A DNA stretch of 64,000 bases from Thiosulfatihalobacter marinus. GTDB lineage: Bacteria > Pseudomonadota > Alphaproteobacteria > Rhodobacterales > Rhodobacteraceae. The stretch is from positions 248,001-312,000 of the forward strand of contig NZ_JAECRZ010000004.1 of assembly GCF_016019955.1 (NCBI RefSeq). Direction: 5' to 3'. The position numbers were made by a program, and so were the translations under genes. Under the pieces are notes generated by a model, which searched no databases, was not told the DNA's origin, and saw only the letters and a list, made by a program, of their open reading frames with translations. Below, in pieces: positions 35,139 through 44,434 of the stretch (position 1 is its first letter; every line of letters starts with the position of its first letter).

Positions 35139-38100
35139 TCAGTATTCCTCGACCGCCATCACCCCTTCCAGCGATTTCAGCGCGCCCTTGATCTGCGGGT
35201 TCACCGGGAATTTCGCCTTCAGATCCATCTCCACCTCGCCGGGCAGTTCCGGGTCCAGCAGGCACAGCATCACCGGCCCGCGCGGGCTTCCCTTCAGGCT
35301 TTCCGCCGCGCCCTGCAACACGTTGGCCACCGGTCTGACCGCCCCGGCATCCTCCAGGAATATCTTCAACCCCGCCGAGCCCGCATCCGCCACAAACTGA
35401 TCCAGCGGCACGATATTCTGCGCCAACAGCTTGAGCTGATCCGCCTCCACCTCGGCCTTGACCGTCACCACAACCTTTGATCCGGTCTCCAGATGTTCGC
35501 GGCATTTTTCAAGCGTGTCGCTGAAGATCGTCACCTCGAAGGCGCCGGTCGTGTCGCTCATCTGGGCAAAGGCAAACCGGTTGCCGCGCTGCGACTTGCG
35601 CTCTTGCCGCCCCGAGACACGCCCGGCCAGTTTTTCGATACAGGCCCCGCCCCGCGCCTTCTCCATCAGCTCGTCCAGCGTTGGCACCTTCTTGCGCCGA
35701 AGCGCCGGCAGATAATCCTCAAGTGGATGACCTGAAAGGAAAAATCCGATTGCCTTGGCCTCTTCATCCAGCTTCTCAGCGGGCAGCCAATCCCCCACGG
35801 GCGACAGGCGCGGCTCGGGCAGATCGTCCCCGGCCTCGCCAAACAGCGATACCTGGTTGCTGTCCTTCTGCTCGTGGATCGCCGCCGAATAGGCGACCAG
35901 CGCATCCAGGCTTTCCAGCACGCGCCGCCGGTTCGGATCCAGCCCGTCAAACGCCCCTGACCGCGCCAGCATCTCCAGCGGGCGCTTGCCCACCTTCTTC
36001 AGATCCACCCGGCGCGCGAAATCGAACAGCGTGGCAAAAGGCTTGTCCACCCCGTCCACGCTGCGCCCCGCAACCACCAGCCTCATCGCCTCGACGCCCA
36101 CATTCTTGAGCGCCCCCAGCGCATAAACCAGCGCCCCGTCCACCACCCGGAACGTCGCGTCCGACCGGTTCACGCAGGGCGGCACATAGGGCAGCTTCAG
36201 CGCCTTTTTCACCTCTTCGAAATACACGGCCAGCTTGTCCGTCAGGTGAATATCGCAGTTCATCACCCCGGCCATGAACTCGACAGGGTGGTTCGCCTTC
36301 AGCCACGCCGTCTGATAAGACACCACCGCATAGGCCGCCGCGTGCGACTTGTTGAACCCGTAATTGGCGAATTTCTCCAACAGGTCGAAGACCTCCGACG
36401 CCTTTTTCGCCGGCACACCGTTTTCCGCCGCGCCCTTCTCGAACTTGGGCCGCTCGGCGTCCATCGCCTCCTTGATCTTCTTGCCCATCGCCCGACGCAA
36501 CAGGTCCGCACCGCCAAGCGAATACCCGGCCATGACCTGCGCGATCTGCATCACCTGTTCCTGATAGACGATAATGCCTTGGGTTTCCTCAAGAATATGG
36601 TCGATCAGCGGGTGCACCGATTCAATCTCGCGCTGCCCGTTCTTGACCTCGCAATAGGTCGGGATGTTCTCCATCGGCCCCGGGCGATACAGCGCCACCA
36701 GCGCCACGATGTCCTCGATACAGGTGGGCTTCATGCGCTTGAGCGCATCCATCATGCCCGTCGATTCCACCTGAAACACGGCCACCGTCTTGGCCGAGGC
36801 ATAAAGACCATAGGTCGCCTCGTCGTCCAGCGGGATGGCGTTGATCTGGTTCTCCGCCCCCTCCGCCGGCTCGTATAACTGCCGGCCATCCGCCGCCACA
36901 TGCAGCGGCCGCCCGCTGGCGTGGATCTGCTCGATCGCGTTCTGGATCACCGTCAGGGTTTTCAGGCCCAGAAAGTCGAACTTCACCAGCCCGGCCTGCT
37001 CGACCCATTTCATGTTGAACTGGGTCGCGGGCATGTCCGAGCGCGGATCCTGATACAGCGGCACCAGCGCATCCAGCGGCCGGTCGCCGATCACCACCCC
37101 GGCGGCATGGGTCGAGGCATTGCGCAACAGCCCCTCCACCTGCTGGCCATAGGTCAGCAACCGGTCCACAACCTCTTCGTTGCGCGCTTCTTCGCGCAGA
37201 CGCGGCTCCTGCTCCAGCGCCTCCTTGATGCTGACCGGCTTCACCCCCTCCACCGGGATCATCTTGGACAGCCGGTCCACCTGCCCATAAGGCATCTGCA
37301 ACACCCGTCCGATATCGCGCACCGCCGCCTTGGACAGCAACGCACCAAAGGTGATGATCTGCCCCACCCTGTCGCGCCCGTATTTCTCTTGCACATAACG
37401 GATCACCTCTTCCCGGCGATCCATGCAGAAATCGATGTCAAAATCCGGCATCGACACCCGTTCCGGGTTCAAAAACCGTTCGAACAGAAGGTTATAGCGC
37501 AGCGGGTCAAGATCGGTGATGGTCAGCGCATAGGCCACCAGCGACCCGGCCCCCGAGCCCCGCCCCGGCCCCACCGGAATATCATGATCCTTGGCCCACT
37601 GGATGAAATCCGCCACAATCAGGAAATAGCCCGGAAACCCCATCCCCTCGATGATATCCAGCTCGAAATCCAGCCGTTGCTGGTACTCCTCCACGCTCAC
37701 CGCATGCGGGATCACCGCCAGCCGCGCCTTCAGGCCCTCATTGGCCATGCGCCGCAACTCGGCCACCTCGTCATCGGCGAATTTCGGCAGGATCGGATCA
37801 CGCCGATAGGCCATGAACGCACAGCGACGCGCAATTTCCACCGTGTTTTCAATTGCTTCAGGCAGATCCGCAAACAGCGTTGCCATCTCCTGCTGGCTCT
37901 TGAAATAGTGCTGCGGCGTCAGGCGGCGACGGCCCTCCTGCTGGTCCACATAGGCGCCTTCCGCGATACAGATCAGCGCGTCATGCGCCTCGTACATCCC
38001 GGTTTGCGGGAAATACACGTCATTCGTGGCCACCAGCGGAATGTCCATCCCATAGGCCATTTCGACAAAGCCGCGTTCGGTCAGCCGTTCCGCCTCGGGC

Positions 38101-38657
38101 TGGCCGGTCTCGCCCGGATGACGTTGCAATTCCACATAAAGCCGGTCGCCATAGATCCCGTGCAACCGGCGCATGAATGCCTCCGCCGCCCCGCGCTGGC
38201 CTTGCCGCAACAGCCGCCCCACCGGCCCGTCCGGCCCGCCGCTCAGACAGATCAGCCCCTGCGAATGCGCCTCCAGCTCTTCCAGCGTGACCTGCGGCAA
38301 CTGCCCGCCCTTGTCCACATACAGACAAGACGACAGCTTCATCAGATGTTCATACCCGGCTTCGGTCTGCGCCAACAGAACCACCGCCGCCGGTGCAGGC
38401 GCCTGATTGCGCCCGGACTGATCCGGGTCGGGCATGGCCACATCCACCTGGCAGCCGATGATCGGCTGAATACCCGCGCCGCTGGCCGCAACGGAAAACT
38501 CCAGCGCGCCAAACAGGCTGTTCGTGTCCGTCACGGCCACCGCCGGCATGTCCATGTCGGCGCAGATGCCGGGCAGTTTCTTCAACCGCACCGCGCCCTC
38601 CAGCAAAGAGTATTCGGTATGGGTTCTCAGGTGAATGAATCGGGGGTCACTGCTCAT
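35139..38657 (-). CDS. dnaE: DNA polymerase III alpha subunit
   Basis: DnaE is the replicative polymerase of the chromosome. The 1172-residue protein shows an N-terminal PHP domain (FIHLRTHTEYSLLEGAV), the catalytic palm with PDFDIDFCMDRREEVIRY (metal-binding Asp residues), GPGRGSGAGSLVAYAL, a finger/thumb region (NFGFNKSHAAAYA-type, here YGFNKSHAAAYAVVSY), a helix-hairpin-helix and an OB-fold domain near the C-terminus (GRVSGRQERKSQRG). The length is as expected for DnaE1. The upstream gap toward the AEC transporter gene contains a MITE-like insertion that lies about 75 bases from the start codon, so it may affect the promoter. Confidence 0.97.
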   Translation of the reverse strand: MSSDPRFIHLRTHTEYSLLEGAVRLKKLPGICADMDMPAVAVTDTNSLFGALEFSVAASGAGIQPIIGCQVDVAMPDPDQSGRNQAPAPAAVVLLAQTEAGYEHLMKLSSCLYVDKGGQLPQVTLEELEAHSQGLICLSGGPDGPVGRLLRQGQRGAAEAFMRRLHGIYGDRLYVELQRHPGETGQPEAERLTERGFVEMAYGMDIPLVATNDVYFPQTGMYEAHDALICIAEGAYVDQQEGRRRLTPQHYFKSQQEMATLFADLPEAIENTVEIARRCAFMAYRRDPILPKFADDEVAELRRMANEGLKARLAVIPHAVSVEEYQQRLDFELDIIEGMGFPGYFLIVADFIQWAKDHDIPVGPGRGSGAGSLVAYALTITDLDPLRYNLLFERFLNPERVSMPDFDIDFCMDRREEVIRYVQEKYGRDRVGQIITFGALLSKAAVRDIGRVLQMPYGQVDRLSKMIPVEGVKPVSIKEALEQEPRLREEARNEEVVDRLLTYGQQVEGLLRNASTHAAGVVIGDRPLDALVPLYQDPRSDMPATQFNMKWVEQAGLVKFDFLGLKTLTVIQNAIEQIHASGRPLHVAADGRQLYEPAEGAENQINAIPLDDEATYGLYASAKTVAVFQVESTGMMDALKRMKPTCIEDIVALVALYRPGPMENIPTYCEVKNGQREIESVHPLIDHILEETQGIIVYQEQVMQIAQVMAGYSLGGADLLRRAMGKKIKEAMDAERPKFEKGAAENGVPAKKASEVFDLLEKFANYGFNKSHAAAYAVVSYQTAWLKANHPVEFMAGVMNCDIHLTDKLAVYFEEVKKALKLPYVPPCVNRSDATFRVVDGALVYALGALKNVGVEAMRLVVAGRSVDGVDKPFATLFDFARRVDLKKVGKRPLEMLARSGAFDGLDPNRRRVLESLDALVAYSAAIHEQKDSNQVSLFGEAGDDLPEPRLSPVGDWLPAEKLDEEAKAIGFFLSGHPLEDYLPALRRKKVPTLDELMEKARGGACIEKLAGRVSGRQERKSQRGNRFAFAQMSDTTGAFEVTIFSDTLEKCREHLETGSKVVVTVKAEVEADQLKLLAQNIVPLDQFVADAGSAGLKIFLEDAGAVRPVANVLQGAAESLKGSPRGPVMLCLLDPELPGEVEMDLKAKFPVNPQIKGALKSLEGVMAVEEY

Positions 38658-38730
38658 GCCGCCACGCTATCCCAGCCCGTGTGGCGGGGAAATCCCCCGA
38701 ACGCCGAACAGCCCGAAAAAGCCTCGCTCC

Positions 38731-38996
38731 TAGGGTCAGGACTCATTAATCCTGCACCACTGGCGCCAAATCCACGAAATCTCGGGGGTTTGGCGCGCGC
38801 CGGACATAGTGGCTCTATTTCCAAGCGTGCCAAGCCGCTGAAATGAAGTGGATTTGGCGTCCTGCGGATTTGACGGATTTGCCGCCTGACGTCCTTTCAA
38901 TGCCTTGAAATAGAACCACTATTCCTGCGGCATTGTACGTAGTCAGACAGCAAATCAGTCAAACCAGTGGCGCAGGATTAATGGGTCCTGACCCTA
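38731..38996. mobile_element. MITE-like element with 33-bp terminal inverted repeats
   Basis: The ends TAGGGTCAGGACTCATTAAT (38731 onward) and its complement ending at 38996 match over 33 bases with two mismatches. If TA is taken as the duplicated target, the element itself is 38733-38994, which is the pattern of IS630/Tc1-mariner-type elements. There is no transposase inside the 266 bp. Two nested inverted repeats occur within: CGCCAAATCCAC (38764-38775) against 38848-38859, perfect, and AGTGGCTCTATTTC (38808-38821) against 38907-38920, one mismatch. It occupies most of the 378-bp dnaE/AEC intergenic gap. Confidence 0.85.
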
Positions 38997-39035
38997 ATCC
39001 ATTGACCATGTCGTGTATCCTGCTACCAAGTTCAC

Positions 39036-39965
39036 ATGTTAGCGATCTTTCTGAAGACCATTCCCTTCTTTGCGCTGATCGGGCTGGGCTACTGGGCCGG
39101 GCGCACCCGGTTTTTCAGCGAAGAGGCCACCGCCTATCTTACCAAGTTCGTGTTCTACTTTGCACTTTCGGCGATGTTGTTCCGCTTTGCCGCCAATCTC
39201 AGCATGGGCGACATCCTGAACTGGAAACTGGTGGGCGCCTATCTCTGGGGCACGGCGGTGGTCTATGCCATCGCCTCTGGCGTGGCCTTCCTGCGCAGGC
39301 TCGACGTGCAAACGGCCGCGATCGAGGCACAATGCGCGGTGATCGGCAATGTCGGCTTTCTGGGCGTGCCCATGCTGGTGCTGCTGCTGGGCGAACAGGC
39401 CATCGGCCCGGTCATGCTGGTGCTGGCGGTCGATCTTATCGTGTTTTCCAGCCTGATCGTCATCCTGATCACCGGGGCGCGCGACGGGCGGATGAGCCTT
39501 GGCATCCTGCGCACCGTCGGTCTGGGCCTGATAAGGAACCCCATGATCGTCGCGATCTCGTCGGGGCTGATCTGGTCGGCGCTGGAAATCCCCATTCCCG
39601 GGCCGATGAACGAATTTCTCGGCATTCTCGGGGGCGCGGCCACACCCGGCGCGCTGTTTGCCATCGGCGCGTCACTGGCCTCCAAATCCGCTGAGCGCGT
39701 GCAGATCGCGCTTTGGCTTTCGGGGTGCAAGCTGGTGCTGCATCCTTTGTTCGTCGCCATCGCCGTGCTCTGGCTGTTCCCGATCGATGCCTATTCCGCC
39801 GGCGTGGTGATCGCCGCCGCCGCGCTGCCCGTGGCGGGCAACGTCTATATCCTTGCCCAGCATTACGGCGTGGCGCCCCACCGGGTTTCGGCGGCGATCC
39901 TCTTCTCCACTCTGTTCTCCGTGGCCACGGTTTCGGTTGTCATTGCATGGGTCAGCCAAACCTGA
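39036..39965 (+). CDS. AEC-family transporter
   Basis: The 309-residue membrane protein has about ten helices in two halves and the auxin efflux carrier (AEC/PIN-like) pattern. Visible features are FFALIGLGYWAGR near the start, GNVGFLGVPMLVLLLGE in the first half, and AALPVAGNVYILAQHYG in the second. Bacterial members export or import small organic acids such as malonate or malate. The ATG at 39036 lies 40 bases beyond the MITE-like element, so its promoter may lie partly within that insertion. The fghA gene follows on the same strand after about 40 bases. Confidence 0.87.
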   Translation: MLAIFLKTIPFFALIGLGYWAGRTRFFSEEATAYLTKFVFYFALSAMLFRFAANLSMGDILNWKLVGAYLWGTAVVYAIASGVAFLRRLDVQTAAIEAQCAVIGNVGFLGVPMLVLLLGEQAIGPVMLVLAVDLIVFSSLIVILITGARDGRMSLGILRTVGLGLIRNPMIVAISSGLIWSALEIPIPGPMNEFLGILGGAATPGALFAIGASLASKSAERVQIALWLSGCKLVLHPLFVAIAVLWLFPIDAYSAGVVIAAAALPVAGNVYILAQHYGVAPHRVSAAILFSTLFSVATVSVVIAWVSQT

Positions 39966-40008
39966 CATCGTGCCTCTGAAATTCGCGAATGACAGGGGAA
40001 TAGCAGCC

Positions 40009-40842
40009 ATGGAAACCATTTCGGAAAACCGTGCCTTCGGCGGCATTCAGGGCGTGTATTCCCACCTGTCGCAAACCTGCCGCTGCGAGATGACCTTTGG
40101 CCTTTTCCTGCCGGAAGAAGCCCAGTTCGGCCCGGTGCCGCTCTTGTGGTATCTTTCAGGCCTGACCTGCACCCACGAAAACGCCATGGTCAAGGCCGGG
40201 GCCCAGCAATGGGCCGCCGAACAGGGCATTGCATTGATTTTTCCCGACACCTCGCCGCGCGGCGACAAGGTGGCAGACGATCCCGAATACGATCTTGGCC
40301 AGGGCGCCGGGTTCTATGTGAATGCCACCCGCAAACCCTGGGCGCCGCATTACAACATGTGGGATTACATCGCCGAAGACCTGCCCTCGATGGTGCAGGA
40401 AAAATTCCCGCTCGACATGACGCGCCAGTCGATCATGGGCCACTCCATGGGCGGACATGGCGCGCTGACGCTGGCCATGTCCCTGCCCGGCCGCTACCGC
40501 TCGGTTTCGGCGCTGGCGCCCATCGCCAACCCCACCGCCACCGACTGGGGCACCAAACAGTTGCGCGCCTATCTGGGCGACAACCCGGCGGACTGGGCCG
40601 CCCATGACAGCACCGCGCTGATGCGCGAGCGCGGCTTTGACGGACCAATGCTGATCGACACCGGCGCCGCCGATCCGTATATCGACATGCTCCGCCCCGA
40701 AGCGCTCGCCGCCGCCATTGCCGAACGCCGCCAGCCCGCCACCTTCCGGCTGCACAAGGGCTATGACCACAGCTATTTCTTTGTGTCGACCTTCATGGAA
40801 GACCACGTCGCCTTCCATGCCGAGGCGCTTTATGCGGACTAG
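40009..40842 (+). CDS. fghA: S-formylglutathione hydrolase
   Basis: The esterase finishes glutathione-dependent formaldehyde oxidation by releasing formate from S-formylglutathione. The 277-residue protein starts at the ATG at 40009. Esterase-D features are LLWYLSGLTCTHEN, SPRGDKVADDPEYDLGQGAGFYVNAT and the nucleophile elbow IMGHSMGGHGAL; the Asp and His of the triad are in LIDTGAADPY and KGYDHSYFF. No formaldehyde dehydrogenase gene is adjacent. Identity is secure by motif and length. Confidence 0.93.
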   Translation: METISENRAFGGIQGVYSHLSQTCRCEMTFGLFLPEEAQFGPVPLLWYLSGLTCTHENAMVKAGAQQWAAEQGIALIFPDTSPRGDKVADDPEYDLGQGAGFYVNATRKPWAPHYNMWDYIAEDLPSMVQEKFPLDMTRQSIMGHSMGGHGALTLAMSLPGRYRSVSALAPIANPTATDWGTKQLRAYLGDNPADWAAHDSTALMRERGFDGPMLIDTGAADPYIDMLRPEALAAAIAERRQPATFRLHKGYDHSYFFVSTFMEDHVAFHAEALYAD

Positions 40843-40902
40843 CCCTCTTGATCCGACATCGGTTCACACGCAAGATCACCTCAACGAACAGGAGGATTAT
40901 CC

Positions 40903-41094
40903 ATGGCAACATATCGCTGCAGTTCCTGCGGAATGGGCGTGAACGCCGAATGCGCAGACTGTCACGAGCCGCTCGTCAACGACACCCTGACCAAGGATGA
41001 CGGCACGTCGGTGCAGATCTCGAAATGCCCCAAATGCGAGGGCAAGATCAAATCGCCCATGTGCTGTGGCGAAGACATGACCTGCGCCGTCTGA
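40903..41094 (+). CDS. Small zinc-ribbon protein
   Basis: This is a 63-residue protein with AGGAGG 6 bases before the ATG. It contains four Cys pairs or clusters: CSSC, CADCH, CPKC and CC (MCCGED), enough for two zinc sites. A closely similar small zinc ribbon is common in Rhodobacterales and cyanobacteria, where its role is unclear. It lies between fghA and a DUF188 gene, all on the plus strand, with short spacers. Confidence 0.8.
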   Translation: MATYRCSSCGMGVNAECADCHEPLVNDTLTKDDGTSVQISKCPKCEGKIKSPMCCGEDMTCAV

Positions 41095-41128
41095 CCGGCA
41101 CACCGGCTCAGACGCGAGTGGTGCGCAG

Positions 41129-41587
41129 ATGATCAAAGTTTATGTCGATGCCGATGCCTGCCCGGTGCGGGCCGAGGCCGAACGTGTCGCCACCCGCCAC
41201 CGTGCGCCGATGTTCGTGGTTTCCAACGGCGGCCTGCGCCCCTCGCCCAATCCGCTGGTGGAAAACGTGATCGTGCCCGACGGGCCGGACGTGGCCGACA
41301 TGTGGATCGCCGACCGCGCCGGGCCGGGTGACGTGGTAATCACCGCCGACATCCCGCTGGCCGCGCGCTGCGTCGAAAACGGCGCGCGGGTGCTGAAACC
41401 CAATGGCGAATCGCTGACGGCGGCCAATGTCGGCAATGCCCTTGCCACCCGCGACCTGATGACCGATCTGCGCGCCGCCGACCCGTTTCGGCAGGGCGGT
41501 GGCAAACCTTTCTCCAAGGCCGACCGCTCCCGCTTCCTGGACGCGCTCGAACGCGAAATGCGCGCCGCGTCCCGCGGCACGGCCTGA
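41129..41587 (+). CDS. YaiI/YqxD family protein (DUF188)
   Basis: The 152-residue protein has the PIN-like fold of the DUF188 family. [13 protein letters not shown] opens it with the two conserved Asp, and [18 protein letters not shown] with further acidic residues follows. The layout of acidic residues suggests a metal-dependent nuclease, but no activity is established for the family. Length and motif are typical. It is followed by a strong 20-bp hairpin and then an EamA transporter. Confidence 0.87.
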   Translation: MIKVYVDADACPVRAEAERVATRHRAPMFVVSNGGLRPSPNPLVENVIVPDGPDVADMWIADRAGPGDVVITADIPLAARCVENGARVLKPNGESLTAANVGNALATRDLMTDLRAADPFRQGGGKPFSKADRSRFLDALEREMRAASRGTA

Positions 41588-41602
41588 CACCGGGCACACC
41601 AC

Positions 41603-41657
41603 CGCCGTTCCCCCTGGCCACGGGGTGGGCGGGTGGGCGTGGCCAGGGGGGACGGCG
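41603..41657. terminator. Long hairpin after DUF188 gene
   Basis: A 20-base left arm (41603-41622) and right arm (41638-41657) pair fully except for one G-U, with a 15-base G-rich loop. It starts 16 bases after the stop. No T run follows directly, although TTTTTT occurs about 30 bases further on. A terminator or RNA-stabilising role is likely. Confidence 0.6.
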
Positions 41658-41729
41658 CTGCCCCGGATTTCTGCGATCCCTGTCGTTTTTTCGCTAGACC
41701 GCATCCTGGGCGGCGGGCCAACTGCGCCC

Positions 41730-42683
41730 ATGACCAATCGCTTTCCCCTTGGCCCGCTTTCGGCGCTGCTCGCCACGTTTTTCTTTTCGATCAACGACGT
41801 TACGATCAAGTTCCTTTCCGGCGATTACGCCCTGCATGAAATCGTCCTGATCCGCTCTTTGATCGGGCTGTCCCTGCTGTTGCTGATCATCGTGCCGCTG
41901 GACGGCGGTTTCAGGGTGCTGCGCACCCGCCGCCTTGGAATGCACCTGATGCGCGGTGCCTGCGTGGTGTTCGCCAACACCACCTTCTTTCTTGGCCTCT
42001 CGGTTCTGCCGCTGGCCGACGCGGTGGCCGTCTTCTTTGTCTCGCCCCTGATCATCACCCTGTTTTCCGCCATTTTCCTCGGGGAAAAGATCGGGCCACG
42101 CCGCATCTTCGCCGTTCTTGCCGGTCTGCTCGGCGTTCTGATCATGGTCCGCCCCGGCGGTGACAGCTTCAATGCCGCGCTTCTCTTTCCCATCGCCGCC
42201 GCCGTGGCCTATGCCGCGCTGCACATCATGACCCGCAAGATCGGCGTGACCGAAAGCGCCGCCACCATGTCGGTCTATATCCAGCTTGTGTTCATCGTGA
42301 TGTCCGGCGCTGTCGGCCTTACCCTGGGGCATGGCGCCTACGAGTCCGGTGGCGCAAGCATGTTCGATTTCCTGCTGCGCGGCTGGTTCTGGCCCGCCGC
42401 ACCGGACTGGCCCCTGCTGGCCCTGCTTGGCCTTGCCAGCGCCTGTGGCGGCTTCTTCATCAGCCAGGCCTACCGTATCTCCGAAGCCAGCCTGATCGCG
42501 CCTCTGGAATATGCCGCCATGCCCATGGCCGTGGCCTTTGGCGTGATCGTGTTCGGCGAATGGCCCCAGCCTCAGACATGGGCCGGCATGGCGCTGATCA
42601 TCGGCGCGGGCCTGTTCGTGTTCTGGCGTGAAAGCCGTGTCAGCCCCGTGGCCGGCGCACAACACCCCCGCACCCGCCGCTGA
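41730..42683 (+). CDS. EamA/DMT-family transporter
   Basis: The 317-residue inner-membrane protein has about ten helices. EamA landmarks include LLATFFFSINDVTIKFLSG, RSLIGLSLLLLIIVPLDGG, FLGEKIGPRRIFAVLAGLLG and, in the second half, LEYAAMPMAVAFGVIVFGEWP. I start at the ATG at 41730, just where the first helix begins; the upstream in-frame stretch contains the hairpin. The substrate is unknown. The HAD hydrolase gene follows on the same strand. Confidence 0.85.
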   Translation: MTNRFPLGPLSALLATFFFSINDVTIKFLSGDYALHEIVLIRSLIGLSLLLLIIVPLDGGFRVLRTRRLGMHLMRGACVVFANTTFFLGLSVLPLADAVAVFFVSPLIITLFSAIFLGEKIGPRRIFAVLAGLLGVLIMVRPGGDSFNAALLFPIAAAVAYAALHIMTRKIGVTESAATMSVYIQLVFIVMSGAVGLTLGHGAYESGGASMFDFLLRGWFWPAAPDWPLLALLGLASACGGFFISQAYRISEASLIAPLEYAAMPMAVAFGVIVFGEWPQPQTWAGMALIIGAGLFVFWRESRVSPVAGAQHPRTRR

Positions 42684-42757
42684 CGGGAATTGCCACTTTC
42701 CCCCGGGCCATCCGCCGCCTAATCTGCACAGCGAACAGCGCCACCACCGGAGCCCCA

Positions 42758-43381
42758 ATGCCCCAGATCGACGCGGTAATCTTCGACATCGGCAATGTGC
42801 TGATCGAATGGCAGCCCGAAAACTTCTATGATCGCGCCATCGGGCCGGATCGCCGCCGCGCCTTCTTTGCCGCCACCGACATGCACCGCCATCACGAGGA
42901 AATCGACCGGGGCGCCTCCCTGCCCGGCATGATCCGGCGCCTGATCCCGCGCTATCCCGAATGGCAGGCCGAACTGCGCATGTGGCACGACAACTGGAAC
43001 GACCTCGCCGCCCCCGCCATCCCCCATTCCGTGCGCCTGCTTGAGGCGCTCAAACGCAACGGCGTGGCGGTTTTTACCCTGACCAATTTCGGCCATGACA
43101 ATTTTCCGCTCTCGCAACAGGCGTTCCCCTTCCTGACGCTGTTTGACCGCGAATATGTCTCGGGCCGCCTGAAGCTGATCAAACCCGACCCGGCGATCTT
43201 CGAACATGTCGAACGCGATTGCGGCCTGTCCCCTGACCGGCTCCTCTTTGCCGACGACCGCGCCGACAACATCGCCGCCGCCGCCGCGCGGGGTTGGCAG
43301 ACGCACCATTTCACCAATCCCCAGGGCTGGGCCGACCGCCTCGTGGCCGAGGGGCTGCTTAGCGAGGAAGAGGCCCAATGA
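42758..43381 (+). CDS. HAD-family hydrolase
   Basis: The 207-residue protein has haloacid dehalogenase-like motifs: VIFDIGNVLIEW (motif I; the second Asp of DxD is replaced by Asn), VFTLTNFG (motif II), KLIKPDPAIF (motif III Lys) and LLFADDRADN (motif IV). It resembles YihX-type sugar phosphatases. The DxN variant of motif I is shared with YihX-like members and with haloacid dehalogenases, so phosphatase is likely but not certain. Its stop overlaps the start of the next gene as ATGA. Confidence 0.85.
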   Translation: MPQIDAVIFDIGNVLIEWQPENFYDRAIGPDRRRAFFAATDMHRHHEEIDRGASLPGMIRRLIPRYPEWQAELRMWHDNWNDLAAPAIPHSVRLLEALKRNGVAVFTLTNFGHDNFPLSQQAFPFLTLFDREYVSGRLKLIKPDPAIFEHVERDCGLSPDRLLFADDRADNIAAAAARGWQTHHFTNPQGWADRLVAEGLLSEEEAQ

Positions 43382-44289
43382 CCACGATCATCCCCTTTGC
43401 CCAAGGCGAAAGAAATCTCGACTGGCTGGATCTCACCGACGCGCTTGCGGCCGGTCATGCCCTGCCCCGGGCCGAAATTTCCGACAGCTTCCTCTATCGT
43501 GGCAAGGATACGCTGCTGCAACGCCAGGCCTGGATTGACGGGTTGGGCATCGCGGTGAAATCCGCCACCGTCTTTCCCGGCAACCCGGCCCGGAACGTGC
43601 CCATGATCCACGGCGCCGTCACCCTGTTTGACGACACCCACGGGCGGCTGGAGGCGCTGCTGGACTTCCACCTCGTCACCAAGTGGAAGACCGCCGGTGA
43701 CAGCCTTCTGGCCGCGCGCCGGCTTGCCCGGCCCGACAGCCGCAATATCCTGATCGTCGGCGCGGGCACCGTGGGGCGCAACCTGCACGCCGCCTATTGC
43801 GCCGCCTTCCCGGACGCATCCTTTGCCGTGTGGAACCGGACCCCCGCAAATGCCGAGAAAATGGCGTCCGAAATCAAGGGGATGTCGGTGGCCACCGATC
43901 TGCAAACCGCCATGCGCCGGGCCGACATCATCACCTGCGCCACCATGTCCACCGAGCCCACATTGCGCGGCGACTGGCTGCAACCGGGCCAGCATGTCGA
44001 TCTGATCGGCGCCTACCGTCCCGACATGCGCGAGGCCGACGACACCGCGCTGCGCCGGGCGCGGGTGTTTGTCGACAGCTTCGACACCACGCTCGACCAT
44101 ATTGGCGAGCTCAGGATCCCGCTGGCATCCGGCGCCATCGCCCGCGATCACGTGTTGGCCGATTACTATGCGCTCGATGACTTCCGGCGCGGATCGGACG
44201 ACGAAATCACCCTCTTCAAGAATGGCGGCGGCGCCCATCTCGACCTGATGACGGCCCGCTTCATCCTCGACCGGTTCACCCCCCCGTAG
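43378..44289 (+). CDS. Ornithine cyclodeaminase/mu-crystallin family protein
   Basis: The 303-residue NAD(P)-dependent protein shows the family pattern: KSATVFPGNPARNVPMIHGAV with substrate contacts, then a Rossmann motif VGAGTVGRNLHAAY and a later GAYRPDMREAD. Enzymes of this fold include ornithine cyclodeaminase, alanine dehydrogenase and delta-1-pyrroline-2-carboxylate reductase. The present sequence does not decide between them. It is translationally coupled to the HAD gene upstream and ends in front of a tandem-repeat locus. Confidence 0.85.
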   Translation: MTTIIPFAQGERNLDWLDLTDALAAGHALPRAEISDSFLYRGKDTLLQRQAWIDGLGIAVKSATVFPGNPARNVPMIHGAVTLFDDTHGRLEALLDFHLVTKWKTAGDSLLAARRLARPDSRNILIVGAGTVGRNLHAAYCAAFPDASFAVWNRTPANAEKMASEIKGMSVATDLQTAMRRADIITCATMSTEPTLRGDWLQPGQHVDLIGAYRPDMREADDTALRRARVFVDSFDTTLDHIGELRIPLASGAIARDHVLADYYALDDFRRGSDDEITLFKNGGGAHLDLMTARFILDRFTPP

Positions 44290-44344
44290 GCTGCCCGGTC
44301 CCCGCGCAACGCGCGCAACGTCAACCGGGCCGATCCGCGATTCA

Positions 44345-44377
44345 AGACCGACGTAATACCGACGTGATACCGACGCA
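44345..44377. repeat. Three tandem 11-bp repeats (ATACCGACGTG type), locus B
   Basis: The units are AGACCGACGTA, ATACCGACGTG and ATACCGACGCA. The last two are identical, over 22 bases, to those of locus A at 35039-35060, 9 kb away, and CGTTAACC again lies downstream, about 35 bases further. It is also between convergent 3' ends (ornithine cyclodeaminase-like and MFS genes), so it is unlikely to be a promoter. Confidence 0.7.
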
Positions 44378-44434
44378 TTGCCGAAGCCGCTTTTTAACGC
44401 GATCCCAACGCGTTAACCCCGATTCGCCCGCGCG

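Noticed and set aside
44389-44420. CtrA-like site (two TTAA words near CGTTAACC).
   Set aside because: The spacing between the TTAA words is about 15 bases, not 7, and the site lies between convergent genes.
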